Shown piece by piece: positions 1 through 6,900 of a DNA stretch of 64,000 bases; the first letter of the stretch is position 1, and every line of letters starts with the position of its first letter. The notes below the pieces were generated by a model. The model had not been told where the DNA came from and made no database searches. It worked only from the letters and a program-made list of their open reading frames with translations. This DNA is from an uncultured Bacteroidales bacterium (GTDB lineage Bacteria; Bacteroidota; Bacteroidia; Bacteroidales; Paludibacteraceae): assembly GCA_900316005.1 (NCBI GenBank), contig ONBH01000010.1, positions 1 through 64,000 on the forward strand, given 5' to 3'. Made by a program: the position numbers and the translations under genes.

Positions 1-60
1 GAAATACAGCAGATTGAGTCTGAAAGTGTCAAAGTTCCAAAGTCTCACGACAAATTTTAA
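1..60 (+). CDS. C-terminal end of an unknown protein (partial)
   Basis: The window opens inside a frame that reads 19 residues ending SHDKF and a TAA stop. The gene starts upstream of the window. A perfect 7-bp hairpin follows directly, which fits the end of a transcription unit. Nothing in the short piece identifies a family, and it could be a chance open frame. Confidence 0.4.
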   Translation, partial: EIQQIESESVKVPKSHDKF

Positions 61-80
61 CTTGGCGGATTAGCGCCAAG
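61..80 (+). terminator. Hairpin directly after the partial gene
   Basis: CTTGGCG and CGCCAAG form a perfect 7-bp stem around a 6-nt loop, beginning one base after the stop of the partial gene. There is no T-run, so it is a weak intrinsic terminator or a 3'-end stabilising hairpin. Confidence 0.35.
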
Positions 81-130
81 AGCAGGACCGGAGAGGTTGT
101 GGGGAAGGTGGGAGTATAGACGGAGCGGTA

Positions 131-173
131 ACAACTAAGGTAGAAATAAGGTAGAAATAAGGAACAACTAAGG
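131..173. repeat. Short tandem array, period 11
   Basis: Units such as AAGGTAGAAAT (twice) and AAGGAACAACT follow one another with period 11. It is one of many degenerate short arrays in the spacers of this window. No gene is visible between 61 and 757. Confidence 0.6.
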
Positions 174-190
174 GTACTCTCGTAAAAATA

Positions 191-345
191 GTTGATAATT
201 GATAGTTGACAATTGATAGTTGATCGTTGATAATTCTTATCTCGGCGAAGCCTCGAACGAACGGCAAAAGCCGTACGATAGTTGATAATTGATAGTTGAT
301 AGTTGACAAATTCTTATCTCGGCGAAGCCTCGAACGACGAACGAC
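191..345. repeat. Heptad arrays with two copies of a dispersed hairpin element
   Basis: Units of the type TTGATAA/TTGATAG/TTGACAA (period 7) occupy 191-235 and 280-308. Each block is followed by a core starting TCTTATCTCGGCGAAGCCTC (235-282; shorter copy 312-345). The first core ends in GGCAAAAGCC, a small stem-loop, then GTACGATAG, which leads back into the heptads. The same core recurs at 36.2, 58.9 and 61.2 kb. Confidence 0.8.
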
Positions 346-400
346 AAACTAACAAATTCTCGGTATTTTTGAAGAAAAATGCTAAAAATATACATTTTTA

Positions 401-432
401 TTTGCGTATATCAAAAAAAAGCAGTACTTTTG
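401..432 (+). promoter_or_regulatory. Bacteroidota promoter of the riboswitch transcript
   Basis: TTTGC at 401-405 (-33) and TACTTTTG at 425-432 (-7) match the Bacteroidota sigma-ABfr consensus with about 19 bp spacing. Transcription would start about 438-442, just ahead of the cobalamin riboswitch. Confidence 0.75.
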
Positions 433-439
433 CACTCGC

Positions 440-630
440 TAACGGTTGCTGCACCCTTGTGAGGGCGCAGATGAAAAGGGAATCAGGTGCAAATCCTGGA
501 CAGGCCCGCTGCTGTAAGCTCCATGTTTTTAAGCAACTTTGCTGCACAACGTCACTGTTGGCTCTGCCGATGGGAAGGCGCAGACAAAGGGAGTAAGTCA
601 GAATACCTGCCGTCAGTACATAGCGTTCTA
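440..630 (+). promoter_or_regulatory. Cobalamin (B12) riboswitch
   Basis: The conserved B12-box landmarks occur in order: AAAAGGGAATCAGGTGCAAA at 474-493, GGCCCGCTGCTGTAAGC at about 502-518, GATGGGAAGGC near 569-579, and AGTAAGTCAGAATACCTGCC at 592-611. This is the core of the adenosyl/hydroxocobalamin riboswitch (RF00174 family). It lies between a promoter and an exported-protein gene at 758, so cobalamin should repress that gene. The 630-757 stretch presumably holds the expression platform; it includes GCACGTGCTGC-type pairing segments close to the start codon. Confidence 0.9.
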
Positions 631-757
631 CCGCTCTCGGAAGCAGAGCACGAACCCATACCTGCAGACGGCTGCCATACGGCACGTGCTGCGCGCGTAG
701 AGAAGGTAGATTGCTATGATAACAAACATGGCAATTTTTTATTTATATACAGATATG

Positions 758-1582
758 ATGAAAAAAACTATCTTTTTTGCTTATGCACTCTTTGCCTGCC
801 TTGCTTTGCATGCTCAGGAAAACGAACCCTATACTATCCTTCTGCAGGATGCCTATTGGAACTTCGACAGTTACGACAATACCAAGATGAACTGCACCTC
901 CGAATTGCATTTGGTGCCCCAGAACTGGATTGTAGGAAACGGCGGAACGTCTAAAAATGCGGCGGCGTACATCCCCTTTATCTATCCGGTGTCCACGGCA
1001 ACAACACCCGACCAGGGCTATGATGGCAGGCTCTGTATCCGTATCTACGATAACAGCACCGTACAGCGCACCCCGGGCTTTGCTGTCCTGCCTCTCATTA
1101 CCGATGCGGTCTATGACACCCTGGCGCTGACCTTCTACGGACGCGGTGAGGTAGAGCAGAGTAATACCGGTATGCCGTATCATCGCCGCCTTTGCATTGG
1201 CTACATCACCCAGCTCGATGACACCCTCAAGGCGAATTTCAAGACCAACGTCATCCTCTTCCGCGACACGGTGATGCCTTCCGTTAGCGCGTATTCCTTT
1301 ATCTCGATTCCGCTGCGCGGCGTACCCGCCGGTGCCCGTATCGCACTCTATAACGATGAGATCTATCCGGACAACGACCATAAGTTCTGCAACAGCGTGC
1401 TGCTCGATAACATCGCCTTTGTCGGAACCGGCGAACCCCTTAATCCCGGCGAAACGACCGCGATTGAGGCACCCCAAGGCAGCCGCGAACAAGCAGCCAA
1501 GAAGATTCTGCGAAATGGTCAGCTCTTCCTGCTGCAACCGGACGGAAGCATCCTAACACCTACCGGTCAACGCATCCGTTAA
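758..1582 (+). CDS. Exported protein under a cobalamin riboswitch, with C-terminal sorting tail
   Basis: About 274 residues from ATG 758 (the adjacent ATG at 755 is equally possible). A signal peptide (MKKTIFFAYALFACLALHA) is followed by QENEP. The body is beta-rich, with YWNFDSYDN near the start of the mature protein and a central region (LALTFYGRGE) like jelly-roll ligand-binding modules. The tail KKILRNGQLFLLQPDGSILT is the shared putative T9SS tail. There is no lipobox cysteine. The gene is alone between the riboswitch and a strong terminator. Known B12-regulated surface proteins of gut Bacteroidales (BtuG, BtuH) capture cobalamin; a similar role is inferred from regulation only, since I recognise no family. 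Confidence 0.75.
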   Translation: MKKTIFFAYALFACLALHAQENEPYTILLQDAYWNFDSYDNTKMNCTSELHLVPQNWIVGNGGTSKNAAAYIPFIYPVSTATTPDQGYDGRLCIRIYDNSTVQRTPGFAVLPLITDAVYDTLALTFYGRGEVEQSNTGMPYHRRLCIGYITQLDDTLKANFKTNVILFRDTVMPSVSAYSFISIPLRGVPAGARIALYNDEIYPDNDHKFCNSVLLDNIAFVGTGEPLNPGETTAIEAPQGSREQAAKKILRNGQLFLLQPDGSILTPTGQRIR

Positions 1583-1665
1583 AACGCTTAACGCATCCGT
1601 TGATACGCTATAAAACCAAAGGTTGAGTAATAGACTCTGCCTCTAATCAGATTTAAGTTGTTGGG

Positions 1666-1700
1666 CACATCCCCGCCGAGAGGTGGGGATGTGTTTTTTT
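1666..1700 (+). terminator. Intrinsic terminator of the riboswitch gene
   Basis: CACATCCCC pairs with GGGGATGTG around a short loop and is followed by seven T. It lies 84 bp after the stop of the riboswitch-controlled gene and separates it from the ATPase gene. Confidence 0.85.
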
Positions 1701-1749
1701 CTCCCTCAATGAGTGCTCTTTTTTGTGAAAATCTCCCTCAATGAGTGCT
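1701..1749. repeat. 17-bp direct repeat
   Basis: CTCCCTCAATGAGTGCT occurs at 1701-1717 and again at 1733-1749, each followed by a T-run, between the terminator and the next promoter. Function unknown. Confidence 0.7.
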
Positions 1750-1764
1750 TTTTTGATAAAAATA

Positions 1765-1796
1765 TTTGCAGATACCAAAAAAAAGTAGTACCTTTG
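1765..1796 (+). promoter_or_regulatory. Promoter of the ATPase gene
   Basis: TTTGC at 1765-1769 and TACCTTTG at 1789-1796 with 19 bp between, 28 bp before the ATG at 1824. Confidence 0.75.
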
Positions 1797-1823
1797 CAGC
1801 GGAAAACGTAAATAGGTACTGCT

Positions 1824-3005
1824 ATGATAGACAATTCACTTATCGCATATCAAAACGAACAGTTACGCCAAACGCCGAAAATGTTTCATCGGTATATGTA
1901 TGACCGGCTGCCGTGGGAGGCTCGGATGTTCGGGTTGGTCGGTCCGCGCGGCGTGGGTAAATCCACGCTCATGTTACAGCATTTAGCGGATAGTCCCGAT
2001 CGTGAGCGAAGTCTGTATATATCTGCCGACACGATGTATTTAACATCGCATACGCTTGTGGAATTGGCGGATTCGTTTGTTAAATACAACGGCGTGCGTT
2101 TGTATATCGATGAGGTGCACAAATACAAGAATTGGTCGCGCGAACTGAAACAAATCTACGATACCCACGAGTCGCTCCGCGTGGTCTTCACCGGCTCATC
2201 CATTTTGGATATCATCGAAGGTGAGGCGGATTTGAGTCGCCGCGCGCCCATTTATCACATGCAGGGCTTAAGTTTCCGCGAGTATCTGGCATTGTTTCAT
2301 CAAATTGATTTACCCGTTTACTCCTTGGAGCAGGTTCTCAAACACGAAGAAGCAGCTATATTGAGCAAGTTAGAACATCCGCTGATCTATTTTAAGCAGT
2401 ATCTTCAAACCGGCTATTATCCCTTTAGCAACGAAACGGACTTTGCCTTGCGTATCGAGCAGATTGTGCGTCAGACCATAGAATCGGATATATCCCAATA
2501 TGCGGATCTCAAAGCATCTACGGCGCGCAAGTTGATACAACTCATGGGCGTCATATCGGCTATCTCACCCATGAAACCCAATGCCGATAGTCTCTCGCAA
2601 GAGGTCGGCGTCAGCAAGAATAATATTCCGGATTATATGGTTTATCTGGAGAAAGCCGGCATGATTGGTCAACTGCGAGACGACACGGGCGGGCTGCGAG
2701 GGCTTGGCAAAGTAGAGAAGGTCTATATTGACAACCCAAACCTAATGACGGTTCTGGCCTACGGCAATCCCGATATGGGTAACCTGCGTGAGACGTTCTT
2801 CTATAACCAGATGCGTGTCAATAACAAGGTCTTTTCTTCACGCGTCTCGGATTTCACGATTGGCGATTATACGTTTGAAATCGGAGGCAGAAAGAAAGGC
2901 CAAAAGCAGGTTGAGAATATACCCAACGGCATAGTTGTAAAGGATGATATTGAGTACGGCTCATTCAATACGGTTCCTCTTTGGGCTTTTGGCCTGAATT
3001 ACTAA
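1824..3005 (+). CDS. AAA-type ATPase, DUF4143-like
   Basis: 393 residues. The P-loop GPRGVGKST lies at residues 40-48 and the Walker B stretch LYIDEVHK near residue 92. An arginine-containing sensor segment (RVVFTGSS) follows about residue 113. A winged-helix-like region (VSKNNIPDYMVYLEKAGMI) and a C-terminal segment (YTFEIGGRKKGQKQ) complete the layout of the AAA_14/DUF4143 group. These are common, often mobile, ATPases of unknown substrate. The C-terminal nuclease-like part is short. The gene has its own promoter and converges with the regulator gene at 3035, with only 29 bp between. Cytoplasmic; no partner gene is visible. Confidence 0.85.
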   Translation: MIDNSLIAYQNEQLRQTPKMFHRYMYDRLPWEARMFGLVGPRGVGKSTLMLQHLADSPDRERSLYISADTMYLTSHTLVELADSFVKYNGVRLYIDEVHKYKNWSRELKQIYDTHESLRVVFTGSSILDIIEGEADLSRRAPIYHMQGLSFREYLALFHQIDLPVYSLEQVLKHEEAAILSKLEHPLIYFKQYLQTGYYPFSNETDFALRIEQIVRQTIESDISQYADLKASTARKLIQLMGVISAISPMKPNADSLSQEVGVSKNNIPDYMVYLEKAGMIGQLRDDTGGLRGLGKVEKVYIDNPNLMTVLAYGNPDMGNLRETFFYNQMRVNNKVFSSRVSDFTIGDYTFEIGGRKKGQKQVENIPNGIVVKDDIEYGSFNTVPLWAFGLNY

Positions 3006-3034
3006 GTTCGCTAACTCTTGCCTCTGCGGCTGCA

Positions 3035-3925
3035 TTACTGCGGCAAATCCACCAATTTGTTGACAATGGCGTAGATGGTCAGACCGGCAATAGAATGGAT
3101 GTTGAGTTTGGCGGTGATATGCTTGCGGTGCGTGACTACCGTGTGCATCGAGATACAGAGCACGTCGGCTATCTCCTTGTTACTCAGCCCGCGCACCACC
3201 TGAATAAGCACATCGCGTTCCCGCTCACTCAGCTCTCCGCTCTCTGCCGAAGGCCGGTTCTCCTTCTTCTTTCTATCGCCTTTACCCGTTAGGGTGGGGC
3301 GCAAAATATCATCCTCTATGGCACAATGGTCCGCAAAATCTTGCTCCGTGTGCCATAGATCACTCATGACGCTGATGAGATGATACGTTATTTGCGACTT
3401 GAAATGCGTGAGTTGCGATTGTTCCTTTGCCTCCGGCGAGGGGTAATACTTGATGATAAGACTTTTGATCTCCGCTAACTTGTCGGTAATGCGTCTGTCG
3501 TCGTGTTCGTGTTCATCAAAGCGTCCGGCGTTCTCGTGTTCGATATGCGTGCGAATCTCCTCTACAAACTCATCGTAGCAGCGCAGAATCAGCCCGGGTA
3601 TCCGTGTGGTGGGGTCTGCCGGTATAATAGCCTCTATGAGCGAACGGCGTAGTAACGGCAGGCGGAATTCCAGGAAATAGGTGTGCGCATTATGCAGAAA
3701 CCGTTGCAGGGTAGGTATATCGATTTCATCCGGCTGCGGACGTTGTTTGTACACCTTATAATTGACGACCGCTAAGAAGGTAGGTGTGTGCACCCCGTGC
3801 GATGCGCATACCTGTTGTATCGTCTGTTCACCGACACCCATCTCCAGCCCGAAACGGCTGATAATCTGAATGGCATCTTCTTCATGTGCCATCAAATCGC
3901 ATATCTTATCCGTGCTTTTGTACAT
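3035..3925 (-). CDS. LuxR-type regulator with hemerythrin-like sensor domain
   Basis: 296 residues from ATG 3925; an upstream in-frame ATG would sit inside the promoter. Residues about 1-60 resemble the DUF542 segment of ScdA/RIC proteins (FGLEMGVGEQTIQQV). Residues about 65-200 carry spaced His/Glu groups (LHNAHTYF, IRTHIEHEN, HCAIEDDIL) like the di-iron hemerythrin fold. The last 64 residues are a LuxR/FixJ DNA-binding domain (LSERERDVLIQVVRGLSNKE). It lacks a receiver domain. Inference: a cytoplasmic one-component regulator reading oxygen, NO or iron through a di-iron centre. It is divergent from the porin/imelysin/di-heme operon, its likely target. Domain calls rest on motif spacing, not a profile search. 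Confidence 0.75.
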   Translation of the reverse strand: MYKSTDKICDLMAHEEDAIQIISRFGLEMGVGEQTIQQVCASHGVHTPTFLAVVNYKVYKQRPQPDEIDIPTLQRFLHNAHTYFLEFRLPLLRRSLIEAIIPADPTTRIPGLILRCYDEFVEEIRTHIEHENAGRFDEHEHDDRRITDKLAEIKSLIIKYYPSPEAKEQSQLTHFKSQITYHLISVMSDLWHTEQDFADHCAIEDDILRPTLTGKGDRKKKENRPSAESGELSERERDVLIQVVRGLSNKEIADVLCISMHTVVTHRKHITAKLNIHSIAGLTIYAIVNKLVDLPQ

Positions 3926-3948
3926 AGTTTTACCCTCAAAAAACGCTG

Positions 3949-4041
3949 CAAAATTACAAAAAATATTGCACATGAGCAATAGCAGAATGTGAAATCACTA
4001 CAAATTGGGATTGCCCATATGGAAAAAAAGTACTAATTTTG
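3949..4041. promoter_or_regulatory. Divergent promoters with an inverted repeat
   Basis: The minus-strand -7 box (TAATTTTG) is at 3956-3949. The plus-strand -7 box (TAATTTTG) is at 4034-4041, with TTGCC at 4011-4015 as -33. An inverted repeat ATTGC-N6-GCAAT at 3965-3980 covers the expected -33 site of the regulator gene, a plausible operator for autoregulation. Confidence 0.65.
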
Positions 4042-4064
4042 TACTGTGTTTTTATAAGGAAAAA

Positions 4065-5561
4065 ATGCGTATGAATAGACATGTAATGCTTGCGATAATG
4101 CTGTTTTTGGGCACTTTTACTGTTTGGGCTGAAGACTCCATTCGGGTGAGTGCTGCCGACCTGCATGATCTCCTGGAACGAGTAGAGAGGCTCGAACAGG
4201 CGCAGAAGCATACCAACAAATTAGGATATGACTCCATCGATGCCGTTTCGGGGGCCTCGAAGCCTATGCCCAAAGATACCGTTACGGACCAACCCCCTAC
4301 GACCAACGACCATCAGCGCCGTTTCTACATCGGCGGCTACGGTGAGGTTACTGCCAAACATTGTTGGTTCAGTAACAGCTACTTGCGTTATGGTAAGAAC
4401 CCCGAGAAATACGCCAACGACCATTTCGGCGAGTTCGACCTGCCGCATGTGGTCATCTACCTCGGCTACGACTTCGGCCGCGGCTGGAGTGTATCTACTG
4501 AGATTGAGTTTGAGCATGGCGGTACCGAATCGGCGGTGGAGATTGAGGAAGAAGAAGGCGGCGAATACGAAGCCGAGATAGAGCGCGGCGGCGAAGTGGC
4601 TCTTGAGCAGTTCTGGCTCCAGAAGGAGTTCAACCGCTATGCCATCCTGCGAGCCGGTATGCAGGTCGTTCCCGTCGGTGCACTCAACGCCCACCACGAG
4701 TCAACCGAGTATTTCGGCGTCTATCGCAACGAGGGCGAGTTTACCATCCTGCCCTCCACCTGGCACGAAGTATCGCTGACCTTTATGGGTTCTACCCCCA
4801 ACGGATGGCACTACCAAGCTATGTTCCTGCCGGGTCTCGATAGCGACCGTTTTAACCGCAAGAACTGGATCAAACCCGGTACCGGTAGCCCCTATGAATT
4901 CAAACTGGCTAATGTCTTTGCCGGTGCCGCACGGGTGGATTATACCGGCGTAGAAGGTTTGCGTTTATCGCTCTCGGCGTACTGCGGAAACTCATTCCGC
5001 AACACGCTCAGCAAGACCAATGCCGAACTGGATGCCGGTGCCTACAAGGATGTGAAGGGGACGGTCACTATAGGTAGTTTTGATTTTGCCTATAAAGGCT
5101 ATGGCATCGTCGCCCGCGGTAGCGCTACCTACGGACATCTCAGCGACGCTGCGGCCATCACGCAATATAATATAGGTATGCGCAAAGGCTCGGTCAGCAG
5201 CAAACAATGGGTAGCCAGCGATGCACTCGCGGCAGGAATCGAAATAGGCTATGATTTCTTCTCACTCAGCCCGAAACTCACAGGCCGGAATCAAGCCTTT
5301 TACCTCTTTGGCCGGTATGACTACTACGACTCCATGTTCCGCTACGACACCAAGCCTACCGATATGTACGCTTGGTGCGGACGCCATCGGGCGGCTGTCG
5401 GCATCAATTATTTCCCCATCCGGCAGATTGGTATCAAGGCTGAGTTCTCATACGGCATACTCAAGCCCGGCACCAGGGCCGACGGTACGCGCGGCAAACT
5501 CTATAACGACGAACCCCAGCTCGCTGTGGGTATCGTGTATGCCGGATTTTATCAGTTATAG
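4065..5561 (+). CDS. Outer-membrane porin-like beta-barrel protein
   Basis: About 499 residues from ATG 4065 (ATG 4071 is equally good). A signal peptide (MNRHVMLAIMLFLGTFTVWA) precedes a short coiled coil (LHDLLERVERLEQAQ) of the kind found at the periplasmic start of OprP/OprO-like porins. The rest is an alternating aromatic beta pattern (FYIGGYGEVT, VVIYLGYDFGRGW) ending AVGIVYAGFYQL, a barrel with a terminal aromatic. A glutamate-rich loop (VEIEEEEGGEYEAEIERGGE) lies at about residues 145-165 and could bind cations. It is the first gene of the imelysin/di-heme operon and probably admits its substrate across the outer membrane. Family assignment beyond porin-like is uncertain. Confidence 0.75.
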   Translation: MRMNRHVMLAIMLFLGTFTVWAEDSIRVSAADLHDLLERVERLEQAQKHTNKLGYDSIDAVSGASKPMPKDTVTDQPPTTNDHQRRFYIGGYGEVTAKHCWFSNSYLRYGKNPEKYANDHFGEFDLPHVVIYLGYDFGRGWSVSTEIEFEHGGTESAVEIEEEEGGEYEAEIERGGEVALEQFWLQKEFNRYAILRAGMQVVPVGALNAHHESTEYFGVYRNEGEFTILPSTWHEVSLTFMGSTPNGWHYQAMFLPGLDSDRFNRKNWIKPGTGSPYEFKLANVFAGAARVDYTGVEGLRLSLSAYCGNSFRNTLSKTNAELDAGAYKDVKGTVTIGSFDFAYKGYGIVARGSATYGHLSDAAAITQYNIGMRKGSVSSKQWVASDALAAGIEIGYDFFSLSPKLTGRNQAFYLFGRYDYYDSMFRYDTKPTDMYAWCGRHRAAVGINYFPIRQIGIKAEFSYGILKPGTRADGTRGKLYNDEPQLAVGIVYAGFYQL

Positions 5562-5712
5562 TTGAGAGTTTAGAGTTGAGTGTTGAGTGAAGTTGAGAGT
5601 TGAAAGTTGAGAGTTGAGTGTTGAGTGAAGTTGAGAGTTTAGAGTTGAGTGTTGAGTGAAGTTGAAAGTTGAGAGTTTAGAGTTGAGTGAAGTTGAAAGT
5701 TTAAAGTTAAAA
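5561..5712. repeat. Degenerate heptad array
   Basis: About twenty units of GTTGAGA, GTTTAGA, GTTGAGT and GTTGAAA type, interrupted at intervals by GAA, fill the whole spacer between the porin and imelysin genes. The first unit overlaps the porin stop codon. Confidence 0.85.
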
Positions 5713-5723
5713 GTATATAGATT

Positions 5724-6848
5724 ATGAAAAAGAAAATGCTTTTATTTGCCGCATGCCTCCTTGTACTGGTAGCATGCGAGAAGAAGGGGGATGAATCTGT
5801 TTCCTCCGACAAAGAAACGGCGCTGAAAGAGGCCGTCACACCTTATGTCAGTAACACCGTCATCGCCACCTACAGCCATATGGCCGATGAGGGACTTGTG
5901 CTGCACGAGCAATGCCAACAAATCCTTGCGGCGCAGGAGGCTGAGCAGGATTACTCGGCGTTGATAAAGCAGGCGCAGACATCTTGGCGTGCCATGCGCA
6001 AGTACTGGGAGCAGAGCGAAGCCTTCCTCTACGGCCCTGCATCCGCGCATAACATCGACCCGCATATTGACAGTTGGCCCTTGGATTTCAATGCCATGAA
6101 TGCCCTACTGCACGATCCCGACCGAATGGCTACCATCGAGCAAGAAGGCGGTGCTTATGTGGGTGACAAACTCGGTTATGCGCTTAAGGGCTTCCATGCC
6201 GCCGAGTACCTCCTGTTCACCAAGACAACGCTCACACACGCTGAGGCCGTTTATCTCTTAGGTATCGTCGAAGACCTGGTGCAGCAAGCCATCCTCTTGG
6301 AGTACTGCTGGGCCGACGAGGTTAGTACCGACAAGATGCAGATGCTGACCGATGGCGATGTAGAGCCTTACGAAGACAAGTACGGCTGGCAGATGATGAA
6401 TGCCGGTCAGGCGGGTTCGGTCTATAAGACCTACCAGGAGGCGGCCGAAGAGATCATCGCCGGCTGTGTGGATATCGCCGGTGAGGTAGCAGAACTGAAG
6501 ATGGGTAACCCCTATCTCAGTTCCACCGATGAGCAACGCGAATACATCGAGTCGCCCTATAGCTGCACCTCTACCATCGACTTCGCTGATAATATTCGTT
6601 CCATCGAGCATGCCTACCGCGGTGCCCAAGCCGGTGACCACTCCATATCCAACTATGTGTACCGCCAGAACCCCACGCTGGATACCAACGTGCGGACTGC
6701 CATTAGCGATGCCATCACGGCTATTGAGGCTATTCAGGATTTCGAGACCTCGGCGCAGAATAATCCGCAGGTGAAAAACGCCATGGATAAAGTAGCAGCT
6801 CTGGAAGAACTGTTGTCAAAAGAGGTGCTGCCCCTCCTGTCGAAATGA
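5724..6848 (+). CDS. Imelysin-family lipoprotein (M75 / EfeO-type)
   Basis: 374 residues. A lipoprotein signal peptide ends in LVLVAC with Cys18. The imelysin signature GxHxxE is present as G156-F-H158-A-A-E161, and a helical duplicated layout fits the family. Imelysins (IrpA, EfeO, AlgP7 relatives) are periplasmic or surface iron-regulated proteins thought to bind iron or ferric complexes; protease activity is unproven. Here it lies between a porin and a di-heme oxidoreductase, an order that recalls the imelysin/DUF1111 pairs of other phyla. Length is typical. Role in metal binding is inferred from family and neighbours. Confidence 0.88.
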   Translation: MKKKMLLFAACLLVLVACEKKGDESVSSDKETALKEAVTPYVSNTVIATYSHMADEGLVLHEQCQQILAAQEAEQDYSALIKQAQTSWRAMRKYWEQSEAFLYGPASAHNIDPHIDSWPLDFNAMNALLHDPDRMATIEQEGGAYVGDKLGYALKGFHAAEYLLFTKTTLTHAEAVYLLGIVEDLVQQAILLEYCWADEVSTDKMQMLTDGDVEPYEDKYGWQMMNAGQAGSVYKTYQEAAEEIIAGCVDIAGEVAELKMGNPYLSSTDEQREYIESPYSCTSTIDFADNIRSIEHAYRGAQAGDHSISNYVYRQNPTLDTNVRTAISDAITAIEAIQDFETSAQNNPQVKNAMDKVAALEELLSKEVLPLLSK

Positions 6849-6897
6849 ATAATGATTAATGATTAATGATTAATGAATAATGAATAATGAATAGTTT
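6845..6897. repeat. Heptad array AATGATT/AATGAAT
   Basis: Units AATGATT and AATGAAT repeat with period 7 and fill the 52-bp gap between imelysin and the di-heme oxidoreductase. Confidence 0.8.
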
Positions 6898-6900
6898 GAT

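Noticed and set aside
303..954. Small open frames across the cobalamin riboswitch
   Set aside because: They overlap a structured regulatory RNA and one another and encode nothing recognisable.
3926..3979. Upstream start of the hemerythrin-LuxR regulator
   Set aside because: The -7 box at 3949-3956 lies inside this extension, so it cannot be in the mRNA.
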